A stretch of DNA of 64,000 nt, taken from Stictocephala bisonia. Lineage: Eukaryota; Arthropoda; Insecta; Hemiptera; Membracidae. The DNA lies in the NCBI GenBank assembly GCA_035578905.1, contig JAQJVL010000057.1, positions 806,001 to 870,000 on the forward strand, given 5' to 3'. The position numbers and the translations under genes were made by a program. Below the pieces are notes generated by a model, which saw nothing but the letters and a program-made list of their open reading frames with translations, made no database searches and was not told the origin of the DNA. Numbering within the stretch: position 1 is the first letter of the stretch; every line of letters begins with the position of its first letter. Positions 46,310 to 58,579 of this stretch are shown piece by piece.

Positions 46310-46500
46310 TTCGGGCAGAGTTTCGTTAGATTTCCGCCCCAGTCGGATTACCGGCGGGTAAATGTTAAATGATTAATGTACTGCAATTAGTGGGGCGGAT
46401 GTGTCGCGATCTGACGGGAAATGAGGCTACTACTCACTCCGCCCGCTCGGACCGACTTTGAACCCACCCTCTCCTGCAGTGTAACGTTCTTCTGAACAAT
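46310..46500. promoter_or_regulatory. Possible cis-regulatory or conserved non-coding block
   Basis: A GC-richer island in A+T-rich DNA containing TGATTAAT (46370-46377, the Hox/Exd composite site), CAATTAG (46384-46390), cggattaccgg and gccccagtcgg. No open frame on either strand explains it. The density and style of sites resemble a developmental enhancer, but conservation cannot be tested here. Confidence 0.22.
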
Positions 46501-46589
46501 ATTCTACAAGAAAACGTATCTTATTATAAAAAAGATGTGTTAATTTGTTGGAGCTATCCAACGCTTCATGTATTTCAAAAAGACAAACA

Positions 46590-46632
46590 CAACTTTTCGA
46601 CTGATAAAAAACTCGCCGTCTTCAGGTTCTGC
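46590..46632 (-). other. Decayed hammerhead-like repeat end
   Basis: On minus: aacCTGAAGA (box at 46625-46619), cggc arm, a T-rich loop, gtcg, then aaaagttgtgtttg. Compared with the motif at 42 kb the GAAA box has drifted and helix II is weak. Flank (aatttgttggagctatccaa, cgcttcatgtatttcaaaaa) looks like a repeat terminus. Confidence 0.35.
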
Positions 46633-46974
46633 TTACCACCTTAACCTTCATTCAAAACTAGTTTTCTTTTTGTCCTACATGTAACACTTGTCCCCCTCCC
46701 TCTTTATGAATCTATATCAATGTAATACAACCCTTAAACAACTATATGCCTATAGATTACGATGATCTCTATCAGAAAGTCATGTCTTTTTACAAACTAT
46801 TACATAGCCCTACATGCCTAGTCACAATTGGGACAAAATATGCAATCCAAAGAACAAAATGTAAAATCGGTATCATTCAACAATAACATATTTTATTAAA
46901 TGATACAAATATTCAACTTATCCATCACCACTTTTGCCAATTACACAAGGAATGGAGGGGCCAGGATCCACGAA
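46633..46974. other. A+T-rich unassigned sequence
   Basis: Nothing recognised. Confidence 0.5.
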
Positions 46975-47500
46975 CCAGGAATCGTGATTGTTCGTCTCAT
47001 GTAATCGTGATCGTACAGTAAAGAAGGATGGCCCACTAGGAATCGTGATTGTTCGTCTCATGTAGTCGTGATCGTACAGTAAAGAAGGATGGCCCACTAG
47101 GAATCGTGATCGTTCGTCTCATGCAGTCGTGACCGTAAAATAAAGAAGATGGATGGCCCACTAGGAATCGTGATCGTTCGTCTCATGTAGTTGTGATCGT
47201 ACAGTAAAGAAGAAGGATGGTCCACTAAATCGTGATCGTTCGTCTCATGTAGTCGTGACCGTAAAATAAAGAAGATGGATGGCCCACTAGGAATCGTGAT
47301 CGTTCGTCTCATGTAGTTGTGATCGTACAGTAAAGAAGAAGGATGGCCCACTAAATCGTTATCGTTCATCTCATGAAGTCGTGATCGTAAAATAAAGAAG
47401 AAGGATGGCCAACTAGAAATCGTGATCGTATAGTATAGAGGAAGGAAGACCCACTAGGAACCGTATTCGTTTGTCTCATCTGGATCGTGTATTATAGAGG
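46975..47500. repeat. Tandem array, 61-65 bp unit, ~8 copies
   Basis: Unit: actaggaatcgtgatcgttc, gtctcatgtagtcgtgatcg, tacagtaaagaagaaggatg, gcc. Two alternating variants (gtaaaataaagaagatgg and gtacagtaaagaagaagg) in the middle suggest duplication of a dimer. The 90-codon minus frame at 47097-47369 repeats SGPSIFFILRSRLHETNDHD and is a product of the array. Confidence 0.92.
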
Positions 47501-49489
47501 ATGGATATACCCGGTAATTGATTTACCAGGTACACTTGTTTCTTGTTCACTTTTTTAAAAGTAAATTATTACATATAAAATTGAAACATGAGACAACACT
47601 AGACTCCAGTAGACATAGAACCATAGTTAAGTCGCTCTTTGAACGTAATACTGTGAGGAACTCGTTCGTCATGTATTCAAATGCTTCAATTTAGAAATTG
47701 TTAAATGCTATTAATTTATTATGTTAATAAGTTAATAAGTCATCTAAATTAAGGATGCAACTATAAGAGTTTGACTAATGTTTCCTATTTATGTACGTGA
47801 ATTCACTATAGAAGCCATATCACAGATAATATCGCAGGCACTCTATTTGCAGGTAAGTGCATGTAGCGTTGACCTACACGAACCCCCGTGACAGAGAGAT
47901 AATCATTCTCCTAACACCAAAGGCCTGGCAACTGCGCTCAGTCCACAAATGATCGACCCGCTGTATAGCGAACAGTTCACAAACTAGGCAGAAACAGTGC
48001 GCCATTGTCCTTCACGGGTACGAGCAGTCAGCTATCTGCGGCCGTCATGATGCTATTACTCCGCCAGTTGGCAAGTACAAAATGCCCTTTTCTGTAATCA
48101 AACCCACAAATGTACGACTGGTCACCTCGTCCAAATGTTTTATGCACTCCATTTTGTACCGAACAAATAATTAAATAAAGTAGATAAATTGTATTATTTT
48201 TAAATAAAATCCAGTGTAATTTATACCTAATTTAATTATATATATATATACCTTTGTTTTGTATATTTGCTTCAACAAATCAAATCTAGATTTATTTTTA
48301 TTTCTTAGCCTAATTTCATTTGGGTGACACCGTTGAATACGTACACTTATTGTCAAGCTTGAACATGAATTTAATGTGAATTGGCATTAAGCGTGCAAAT
48401 CAAGTCCTGTCTGTCTTAAATAGTAGATTCAGTTTTAAAGACGAGATTTTCCCATTATTTGCAAAAAGTGTTTGAACTGTTGTTTATAAATTACTTAAGT
48501 ATTTAGCAGTTCAAGTTATGTCTAAAAGTTAGTCAGACAAAACAACAACATTGTCCAAAAAAACAACATTCTAAAAAAAAATATTGATGAACTATAGTGA
48601 ACAAGTATGTTATGAAACGTAATGAGTTATAGATTTTTCCAATTTAATAAATATCAGTAAAATAATATTCGAATTTACTTTTGAAATATGGAAGAGAATC
48701 TTAACAAAAATAAAATAAAACACATATAGCATTAGCAATGCATTTTTCGATTTTCACTTTTTTAGAAGTAAATTTGGATCTCTTTTAAAAAGAGGAGGAT
48801 TAAATAAGTAAACCATGCCTATCCTACTAAGTAATCTCTAATTTTGTTAACAGTAAAATCATTTACGTATGTCATGATTATTTATTTTTTCGTATTTTTT
48901 CCTAAATAATTCTAATAACGTTTAAACCATCTTTTAATTCAATTCGCTAATATGGTTCATAGCAGAAATATGTATTACGAAGTTCAATTCTCTAGAGAGG
49001 TTAATCTTAGATTCATATTTAAAAAATCCAAAAACTTTTACGTGATTGATTTCTTTGGTTCAATTTATTTCGTTGGTTTTTATACACAATATAATTTCTA
49101 ACAGGAATGAAACTCTTTATGCAATTTAAGTGTCTATTAATTGTTTTTTGTCTGTATTTTTTATACAGTTTAGATAAGTCATCGTCATACTGTAAACAGT
49201 GTAAACTAGTTTGTTTATTGCCTTAGTTTAGGGCCCTTTAAACGGTGGTTGGAATAATAAAAATTAAAAGCGTACTTTCTAGAATTATTTTCACCCTTGA
49301 TAACTTTATAATAACATAATGTTTAAAACCGATTCAAAAAAATAAATACTAATTGGCATTTACCCCATAACGGGAATCGAAATAGAAAACTAATATTGCC
49401 ACCTTCCATTTTCAAAACGTGTTTGATACTAAATAAATTGGTAGTGACATCTTAGACGAGATGAGTCAACACTTACAATGGCGATGAGT
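47501..49489. other. Unassigned; GC-richer island at about 47820-48160
   Basis: The island contains ttgcaggtaagt, a strong donor-like site, and a 74-codon plus frame without ATG (47952-48174, containing GKYKMPFSVIKPTNVRLV). No family recognised, and the opposite strand is also fairly open. The remainder is A+T-rich. Confidence 0.35.
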
Positions 49490-50770
49490 GTTGACATGAG
49501 GTTTGCAGGACACAAAACCGCGATAACAAAGTCATTCATCACGGGTGCTACTCACCCCAGGGCTAACTGCCCTTCTTGTCTCTTGCTATCTTCCCCCCAA
49601 CTTAGCTCGCTTTCTTGTGACTGTGCCGAAATGAGGTTTGACGGACACAAAAACTGCGATAACCAAGTCATCCATCACGGGTGCTACTCACCCCAGGGCT
49701 AACTGCCCTTCTTGTCTCTTGCTATCTTCCCCCCAACTTAGCTCGCTTTCTTGTGACTGTGCCGAAATGAGGTTTGACGGACACAAAAACTGCGATAACC
49801 AAGTCATCCATCATGGGTGCTACTCACCCCAGAGCTAACTACCCTTCTTGTCACTTGCTATCTTCCCCCCAACTTAGCTCGCTTTCTTGTGACTGTGCCG
49901 ACATGAGGTTTGACGGACACAAAAAGCGCGATAACCAAGTCATCCATCACGGTTGCTACTCACCCCAGGGCTAACTGTCTTTCTTGTCTCTTGCTATCTC
50001 CGCCCAACTTACCTCGCTTTCTTGTGACTGTGCCGACATGAGGTTTGACGGACACAAAAACTGCGATAACCAAGTCATCCATCACGGGTGCTACTCACCC
50101 CAGGGCTAACTGCCCTTCTTGTCTCTTGCTATCTCCGCCCAACTTAGCTCGCTTTCTTGTGACTGTGCCGACATGAGGTTTGACGGACACAAAAACTGCG
50201 ATAACCAAGTCATCCATCACGGTTGCTACTCACCCCAGGGCTAACTGTCTTTCTTGTCTCTTGCTATCTCCGCCCAACTTAGCTCGCTTTCTTGTGACTG
50301 TGCCGACATGAGGTTTGACGAACACAAAAACTACGATAACAAAGTCATCCATCACGGGTGCTACTCACCCCAGGGCTAACTGCCCTTCTTGTCTCTTGCT
50401 ATCTTCCCCCCAATTTAGCTCGCTTTCTTGTGACTGTGTCGACGTGAGGTTTGACGAACGCAAAAACTACGATAACAAAGTCATCCATCACGGGTGCTAC
50501 TCACCCCAGGGCTAACTGCCCTTCTTGTCTCTTGCTATCTTCCCCCCAACTTAGCTCGCTTTCTTGTGATTGTGTGACATAAGGTTTGACGAACACAAAA
50601 ACCGCGATAACTAAGTCATCCATCACGGGTGCTACTCACCCCAGGGCTAACTGTATTTCTTGTCTTTTGCTATCTTCTCCCCAACGTTACTCGCTTCTTG
50701 TGTCTGTGTCGACTTGAGCAGACAAGCTGGTGAGTCTGTCTGCGATGTGTGTCGATGTGAGGTTTGACAG
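49490..50770. repeat. Satellite array, 136-bp unit, ~9.5 copies
   Basis: Unit: atgaggtttgacggacacaa, aaactgcgataaccaagtca, tccatcacgggtgctactca, ccccagggctaactgccctt, cttgtctcttgctatcttcc, agctcgctttcttgtgactg, tgccgac. Composition is GC-richer than the flanks. Units alternate between cttccccccaac and ctccgcccaac versions in the middle. Plus frames of 66-74 codons are repeat products. Confidence 0.97.
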
Positions 50771-50829
50771 ATGAGGTCAACTGAGGCCACCTCAATAATA
50801 CAATCGTTGGTTCATGACACCACCTGAAT

Positions 50830-51620
50830 GACATGCGCTTGCCTTACTACTTATTAGTGTTCCTCTGTATCTCGACTTTCAACTTTCTCGCTGCGGTCGC
50901 CATGTCTAATTGTACATCGGATCAAACAACGCCGCAAGTCTACTGACGCCACCATCGATACTGTAGTTGTGACGTCACATGAGAGTTCACCATACGAGTG
51001 CCTTCATTAATTAAGATAAGTAGTAGTGTTTAATACACCAGCTGTATCTCGCGTTTTTACTTCCTTACCGCGTCGCTGCTGTCGCCATCTCTAATCGTAC
51101 AAAGGATCAAACAACGCCGCAAGTCTACTGACGCCACCATCGATACTGTGGTTGTGACGTCACATGAGAGTTTACCATACTGGTGCCTTCATTAATTAAG
51201 ATAAGTAGTAGTGTTTAATACACCAGCTGTATCTCGCGTTTTTACTTCCTTACCGCGTCGCTGCGGTCGCCATCTCTAATCGTACAAAGGATCAAACAAC
51301 GCCGCAAGTCTACTGACGCCACCATCGATACTGTGGTTGTGACGTCACATGAGAGTTCACCATACGGGTGCCTTCATTAATTAAGATAAGTTGTAGTGTT
51401 TAATACACCCGCTGTATCTCGCGTTTTTACTTCCTCGCCGCGTCGCTGCGGTCGCCATCTCTAATTGTATATCGGATCAAATAACGGCCGTAAGTCTACT
51501 GACGCCACCTCGATTGTTGTTAGGTCGTGACGTCACACGAGAGTCCGACATACGGGTGCCTTGATTAATTAATCTAACTTGTAGTGTTAATTACCCGCTG
51601 TATATCGCATTTCAAATTGA
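50830..51620. repeat. Satellite array, 185-bp unit, ~4 copies
   Basis: Unit: tcgctgcggtcgccatctct, ggatcaaacaacgccgcaag, tctactgacgccaccatcga, ttgtgacgtcacatgagagt, cgggtgccttcattaattaa, gtgtttaatacaccagctgt. Every unit holds a full TGACGTCA palindrome (50970, 51155, 51340, 51528) and an attaattaa run. The last unit is the most diverged. Starts about 60 bp after the 136-bp array. Confidence 0.95.
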
Positions 51621-53369
51621 ATCTCTAATTATAGATGGAATGTAAACGTATCTGCAATGGACGATTAGTGGACAGTAATCAATTTAGATTGATTATGTAT
51701 TCTTCCACGTCATCTTATAAATAGTTAGTTTTAAAATAAAAAAGAAAATGTAATGTTCATAGAAAAATTATTCCTCTAAAAGTAATTGATGAAATGTGAC
51801 ATATTGTTATATAAATTGTGAGAATTGCTGTTTTCAGCCCCGTGATGGAGCTGATTCAGTTTCAACAGCAAGTTTGTTTTTTAAGGTAGATACTTGATTT
51901 TTTATGTTTTAATGGGAAGCAGAATAAATGTATCATTTTCGAGTTTAATGCAACCTGCGAGATCGGTTACTTGGATTGAGATATTTCAAACAAGAGAGGC
52001 AATCCAGATTTGTATATTTATTGTCTGTAAATGCCGTATTTTGAGTATTAAAATTAATACCGTAATAATTTTAAAAAATTTATATTATTGAGAGTTTATA
52101 AAAGATAATTTTTTTGTAAATGTAATATTAATTTTAATTATGAATAATTATAGGCCTAATAGCTTTTAAATAATGACAAACTATATAGATCGATTGTAAG
52201 GTTGAAAGGGTTATAAGTCTAGCCAGTGACTTGACCCAATAACCTCGTACGTCCATTCCGTATTCTCTCTATACTCGCCTTGTGGAATAAATTCGATATT
52301 TCATATCATTACGTGAATATATGTGTATCCTTTGATTTATACCACTGGCGTATTACATTTTCTGTGACGTCAAATGATACGGATCGCGTGTAATATATAT
52401 TACATGTAATATAACGTTGTGTGTTTTAGTTTCTCTTTGTTATAAATTGTTTAGTATTACATTTGAACCTAATTATCCTTTGTTATTTTCTCTTCAAAAT
52501 ATGACAGCAATTTGTAATGTTCATTCAGAATATGAACTGAGTTAGTAAGATTGAATTAAAAAGGCAAATATCTTTGTTTTCATTTCCAATGCATCAGAAT
52601 ATCCCGATGCAAATAATGGAACAAGTACATTTAATTAGTTTACAGCCTTTTTTATCTTGATCTCTAGATATAATTGGGTGTTATATTTAATGCATGTGGG
52701 AAGTCTTTCGACCGCTGAGCTACCTTGCATCACAGCCGTGAACAACTTCTGCAACAGTATTTAGTTGAAAAAATAACTAACGAATTGTACAGGTTAAAAA
52801 AATGCTATTTGTTGTTTACATTATCATTCATTGTGTTATTGCCATTATTTATTGTTGTTTGAATACTAAATAATGATTTAATTGACTCGTTTTAAGCGTT
52901 ATTCTTTGGTTTCTCCAAATGAACCAATGGTCACTATTGCTAATGACGTAAAATGAGCGGGGTCACTATTGCACATCAGCACGTGGCCTACCACTGTGGT
53001 TGCCATGACAACTTTTAAATGTAATTACACAGTCCACTAAATAGAGGGAGGCACGTTCTTTATTTTAATGCAGAGTAACATAATGATGTTTATCTGTTGT
53101 CTGTGACTTAAGCGATTGCTTGGAGCAGTAGCCTCTTTTAACTTCCTCCCAATGTGAATATGGTCCAATAAAAATTCATCGTATTAAATATCTACGACTT
53201 AATGCACTATGAACATTCAAAGATCGACCAACAATGTAATTAAAAAGCGCATATTAGTGATAAAACCCGCTATTTTTAGAAACAATCATGCTTGGTAAAA
53301 ACGTATGGTACTACACGGTGTTTTCATTCGGAATGTAGTCAGTCCATCAACTAAGCCTCTACAAGGCTT
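51621..53369. other. Unassigned sequence
   Basis: Contains a perfect small hairpin (aatcaat-ttag-attgatt, about 51678). Near 52718-52732, gaccgctgagctacc is the complement of a tRNA A-box region (ggtagctcagcggtc) but no B box follows, so only a tRNA-like scrap is suggested. No gene. Confidence 0.4.
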
Positions 53370-53880
53370 ATATACAAAAGGTTGCCTCAGACAAGTACGC
53401 ATTCCTAGGGCGCAGGTAGCATTTTACATCACAGGCCGACCTCGGCTGTGATTTTTTAATCTTTACTGCTGTAAACAAAACAAACCGCAACAATGAAAAA
53501 TATCCCATATTCATAGGGCCTACCACTCGATGACAATACAGTTTGCGTTGTTTAAAATTGTGAATATTATGTTGTAATATATTTATATCAATTTATTTCA
53601 TATAAGAGGCTGATTTTAATATTGATGTTATTTAGTAGTTACTCGGTAAATATTACAATTACACGGGCCATTAAAAAAAGTTTATATATTTCCACAAGCG
53701 CTTTTAATAACATTAAAATATCAGAAATATAATTAGTCCTAAAATACAATTAACATCAGTATACTAATCCTATGTAATAATTTGTCAGCGCGCTGTGTTG
53801 TTGGTCGGTCTGTGACGTCACAACTAAGCTTATATAGACCATATGAGAATGAGGCAACCTCTTATGTATTATAGGAACCG
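53370..53880. mobile_element. Possible old inverted-repeat element
   Basis: Left ttatatacaaaaggttgcct and tcacaggccgacc (53370-53445) correspond to the complement of tgaggcaacctcttatgtat and ggtcggtctgtgacgt on the right (53800-53880). Arms are diverged and gapped. Includes TGACGTCA at 53813-53820 near a tatataga box. Confidence 0.4.
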
Positions 53881-54506
53881 TGAGCTGTAAAGTATAAAAA
53901 CATATACATCGAGGATATTTTCACAAACTGTCTATTACAGGTTCCTTATTAATTTTAGAATCTTACTTATTTTACTTTGTCACAATACGTTAGTGGCAAT
54001 CATGTAATAGATGTTCCGTCTAGGTCGTGATATAACAATAACGGTGTGTGTCCAGCTGAGGTATTCGGCAAAACACTCTGTTGGTTTTGTCCCTAAGCCG
54101 TTTAATCAAGAAGACACGGCAGCTGACTGAATTGTTAATCCCAACAGCTGAAGTGGAAACACACAAAAACCGTCTGGGAGTTCGGCCTCGCTTATATCAA
54201 TCAGGGGCGTAAACGTAAGCTCCAAAAACAGTATATCTGCAAATCCGGTCGGGGTGAGTTAGTATTTGCTCACTTCCTCTTTTTCTAACTTCAGTGCGTA
54301 ACTAACTCTCTACTTTGAAAAAAATCCTTAAAATTTGAAAAAAATCCTTAAAATTGTATCTCTCTCTCTTTCTCTTCATATATATGGAAGGTTAAAAATG
54401 GAATTTTATTTAAAATACTAACGCTTCTTTTAAAACACAAACGCACCTCTCAATCAACAAACAAATGTACTATTATTGTACGTATAGATGATACATATTT
54501 TTTGAA
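53881..54506. other. Unassigned; GC-richer patch at 54020-54260
   Basis: The patch has two CAGCTG E-boxes and a ttaatccc site (aattgttaatcccaacagct) and no frame. Possibly regulatory; nothing firmer. Confidence 0.3.
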
Positions 54507-54801
54507 CGTTACTTCACTACCACTACTTTTTTATCTCGATTACGGTTAGGTTAGAGTTAGGTGGCTACTAAAGTTGATCACAAACTGGTAAATCCAATGA
54601 TTGACTTACCGCCGAATGCGCTCTATGTGTGTAAGTTGTTGGATAGCGATAAGATAAGGCCAGCGATATCGGATTCCTAGAGGATAAGGAATACCACTGT
54701 GGATATGAAACTGATTGTGGAAAAGTTTTTAGAGCAATAGAATATTTATCAAGCGGTAGTGAAGTAACGTAAACAAAAAAAGTAGTGGTAGTGAATTAAC
54801 G
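54507..54801. mobile_element. Small MITE, 26-bp inverted repeats
   Basis: Left cgttacttcactaccactac plus a T run (54507-54532) pairs with right aaaaagtagtggtagtgaat, taacg (54774-54801). A second partial copy of the terminal sequence (gcggtagtgaagtaacg, 54753-54769) lies just inside the right end. About 295 bp, no frame. Confidence 0.65.
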
Positions 54802-56029
54802 GAAAAGATCAAACAGCGAACTAAGACAATTGGTCTCGTAAAAAGTTAACCTTACTTTTATAAATTACCATTAAATATACTGTACTTACACAGAAAATGT
54901 TAGATTTAGTATAGTCAATTAATTTATACGAATTTGTTTTGTCATACGATTGCTTCACATCATTAGAAATATTTGTAACATTCAATATTGTAGTAAGTGA
55001 TGTACAGTATATTATAAACGTCATGTAGTCTAGGCAACAGTCATACAAAGGTGGGAGGGTTGCAAACCGTAGTTTGCCCAATAATCGCGCGTGCATTAAA
55101 GTGCCAATTTAGCTATTCCTCTTCTGATCATCTGTCACGATGTTTCACCTAGACACGATGAGTTGGTGGATATATGTACATGTAAGTTATCGTTAAAATC
55201 CGTGTTCGACTGATCCGCACTTGTCACGTCAATTGTAACTTGAATACATCAGTTCCATCTCCGTAGGAGTGATTTCAATAGGATTTGTATATGTTACGAT
55301 TTATATAGATTCACACACTAACGTTTGTACCGACCGTTTGATGTTTTTTTAATTGTGCCTTCAATGATTTGCGTTGGTGTACTTCAGAGTATATATCACC
55401 ACAGAGATTAAGGAAACAGAGGTCGCATCTAGTAGTGCGTTAAATGAGTGTTAAGTAGTCAGTTCTCTACTTGCAATGCCATGACAACGTCAGCATCTTG
55501 TCAGTCCCTCCTTTACTACCCTCAAATCATCAAGGATTAAAGTAGTAAATACTTACTACAGATGTATAAAGATGTACATACGTTGTAACCTAGATATAAT
55601 ACCACCGAGGCATTCGCTGCGGCCATAAGAAAGCGACCTCTGTAGACTTTAAAATCTTTTTCTATTTGATATCACGAGGATATTTTAATTTCCTCAGACA
55701 TAAACTAGCACAGAGTATAGCATCATATTACATTTATCGTAATATCAGTGATGGGGTGAATACATAAGGACCCATTAGTGGAGGAGCAATATTGCTGAAT
55801 AACCAGGACTAGAACACAATACATTTTAGCTCTCGCTAAGGAAGGTAAAATTTACTCATACACGAGTGATACAAGGTACTCAAGCAAACTGAAATTTTAA
55901 AAATAAATTTATTCTTTTTTAATTTGACTATTTCAGTCCCAATCATATCAGACATTTATTATTTTTCTAAGGAATATTTTGGTAAAACTGTAGTTATGTA
56001 GGCCTACCAACAAGTCGGCATCACTTAAT
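54802..56029. other. Unassigned sequence
   Basis: A short inverted pair, acagaggtcgc (about 55420) and gcgacctctgt (about 55637), could be element ends, but too little matches. The 91-codon minus frame at 54821-55096 is not recognisable. Confidence 0.4.
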
Positions 56030-56930
56030 AATAAATTAATACGTCCAAATAATTTAATACGTTAACGTTATTAGATAAATAAATACGTCGCATGTGAAAG
56101 TAAAGGAAACGTTTGACTTCAATACATAAACAAATATATCGAATTCATTTAGTTTTTTTTTTCGACTATACTAAATAACAAATACGTCGACTTCAACCTA
56201 TAAACCATAACGAAATCTTTATGAAATAATTATTAACTCTGCTCAGTAAACATACATATAGATTTAAATCAATAAAAACTGCATAGACTACAGTAAATAC
56301 GCCTACTCTTCTTAGTAAAGAGTAAGTAAGTATACGAAACAAAACAATAGGTCGACTTCACGAAATATTACCAATATGTCGTCTTTACTAAGTAAAACAA
56401 TAGGTCAACTTCACGAGATATTACCAAAATGTCGTCTTTACTAAGTAAAATAATAGGTCAACTTCACGAAATATTACCAATATGTCGTCTTTACTAAATA
56501 AAACATCGCGACGACTTCACGAAATATTACCAATATGTCGTCTTTACTAAATAAAACATCGTGTCGACTTCACGAAATATTACCAATATTCCGTCTTCAC
56601 TAAATAAACCATTCAGTTGACTTCATGAAAAAGTACCAATATGTCGTCTTTACTAAATAAACCATTCCGTTGACTTCACGAAAAAGTACCAATATGTCGT
56701 CTTTACAAAATAAAACATTCCGTTGACTTCACGAAAAAGTACCGATATGTCGTTTTTACAAAATAAACCAATGCGTCGACTTAAAGAAATATTACCAATA
56801 TATCGCCTTCACTAACTAAAATATGGCCTCGGCCACAAAATACTATCAATACGTCGTCTTGGTAACTAGAAAACTGCGTTGACGTCGCTAAATAGGCCAT
56901 TGCGTCGACTTTCGTGACTAGTACTGAACT
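56030..56930. repeat. Minisatellite, 53-bp unit, homogeneous middle
   Basis: Core units (56340-56760): gtcgtctttactaaataaaa, cttcacgaaatattaccaat. Outward on both sides (56030-56330 and 56800-56930) only fragments such as acgtcgacttcaacc and gcgtcgacttt remain. About 10 clear units. Confidence 0.88.
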
Positions 56931-57149
56931 TTGCCCCAACTGTTATTAAATAACTAACTGGTGAAGTTGAAATGTTTTACTTTTCATAGTGAACATAGTG
57001 GCTAAGACTTCGGTTTAAGATTAAACTAATGGTCAGGTGCAACAAAGAAGGTATTAGACCATGCTCGATGTTCACAACGTTGTACGGTATTGTTTTTGAG
57101 AAACTTCCGACTGTATTGGTGATGTTAATATCAAACCCACGCTGCCTGA

Positions 57150-58370
57150 CGTTGTTATAAAAAAGGTAGTGGCAAAAGATATGTTGTGGCCGAAAGATTA
57201 TCGATGGGATATTAAGTCCACAACACCTGGCTTATTATACATATGGTGGAATTGCCTCATATTGTGGACGTGAGTTGTTTGACATCTCATATTTAATCTC
57301 CAACTCAAGAGTTATAATTGCTGAACAATGATCGATGGGATATTTAGTCCACAACACCTGGCTTATTATTCATGTCGCCAATATTGTGGCACACTACCAC
57401 ATATTGTGGACGTGAGTTGTTTGACATCTGATATTTAATCTCCAATTCAAGAGTTATTATTGCTGAACAATGATTGATGGGATATTTAGTCCACAACACC
57501 TGGCTTATTATTCATGTCGCCAATATTGTGGCACACTACCACATATTGTGGACGTGAGTTGTTTGACATCTGATATTTAATCTCCAATTCAAGAGTTACT
57601 ATTGCTGAACAATGATCGATGGAATATTTAGTCCACAACACCTGGCTTATTATTCATGTCGCCAATATTGTGGCACACTACCACATATTGTGGACGTGAG
57701 TTGTTTGACATCTGATATTTAATCTCCAATTCAAGAGTTATTATTGCTGAACAATGATCGATGGGATATTTAGTCCACAGCACCTGGCTTATTATTCATG
57801 TCGCCAATATTGTGGCACACTACCACATATTGTGGACTTGAGTTGTTTGACATCTGATATTTAATCTCCAATTTAAGAGTTATTATTGCTGAACAATGAT
57901 CGATGAGATATTAAGTCCGCAACACCTGGCTTATTATTCATGTCGCCAATATTGTGGCACACTACCACATATTTTGGACGTGAGTTGTTTGGTCTCTGAT
58001 ATTTGACCTCCAATCCAATAGTCGTTATTGCTCAACAATGATCAATGCCACCTGGTATGATTATGCTTGTCAACGGCATACACTCTGTTTCTTACAAAGG
58101 TTAATATTGCTTCACCTTCTATGTGAGACGTCCAATAACGCACGTTGATTTTGACATAACATGTCCCTTTTTTAAAAATAGTCGCTTCTATGTTTGGTCC
58201 ATAACACTTGGCGTGTTATTGTTTTTCTCTCGCCTTACGTATTACCTCATATAACGCCTCTGTCACTTGACCTCTGACGTAGGACGTTCAATATAAAAGA
58301 CGTTATTTTGCTGAAGGTTTCTGTGAAAAATGATCGATGAGATAGTTGGTCCACAACACCTGGCCGGACT
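57150..58370. repeat. Satellite array, ~142-bp unit, ~6 good copies plus decayed ends
   Basis: Unit: gatcgatgggatatttagtc, cacaacacctggcttattat, tcatgtcgccaatattgtgg, cacactaccacatattgtgg, acgtgagttgtttgacatct, gatatttaatctccaattca. Clear from about 57190 to 58060. Diverged units reach 58370 (gatcgatgagatagttggtc, cacaacacctggccgg). Each unit contains an inner ccacaa/ttgtgg inversion. Confidence 0.93.
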
Positions 58371-58535
58371 ATTAGTCTTGTCACCTTCGTAAAAAATCAT
58401 AAATAATTATTTTTAGATCCCTCCATGAAACAAATTTCCCAGCAGTCAATCCGATTAATGTCGAGAGGAAGTCTATATTTTTTACTATGTATATAAATAT
58501 GCTGTGTAGTCGCTGTTCTTTTAAATTTAATATCT

Positions 58536-58537
<2 letters not shown>

Positions 58538-58576
<39 letters not shown>
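58538..58576. repeat. Poly-T tract (39 T)
   Basis: Uninterrupted T run on +. Confidence 0.95.

Positions 58577-58579
<3 letters not shown>

Noticed and set aside
47097..47369. 90-codon minus-strand frame
   Set aside because: Internal repeats match the 62-bp array.
49478..50515. Series of 66-74 codon plus-strand frames
   Set aside because: Identical frames recurring every 136 bp in a satellite.
52690..52745. tRNA gene on the minus strand
   Set aside because: An A-box-like ggtagctcagcggtc is present, but no B box or cloverleaf follows.
53800..53870. Core promoter (CRE plus TATA box)
   Set aside because: TGACGTCA and tatataga lie within a probable inverted-repeat element, and no gene follows.
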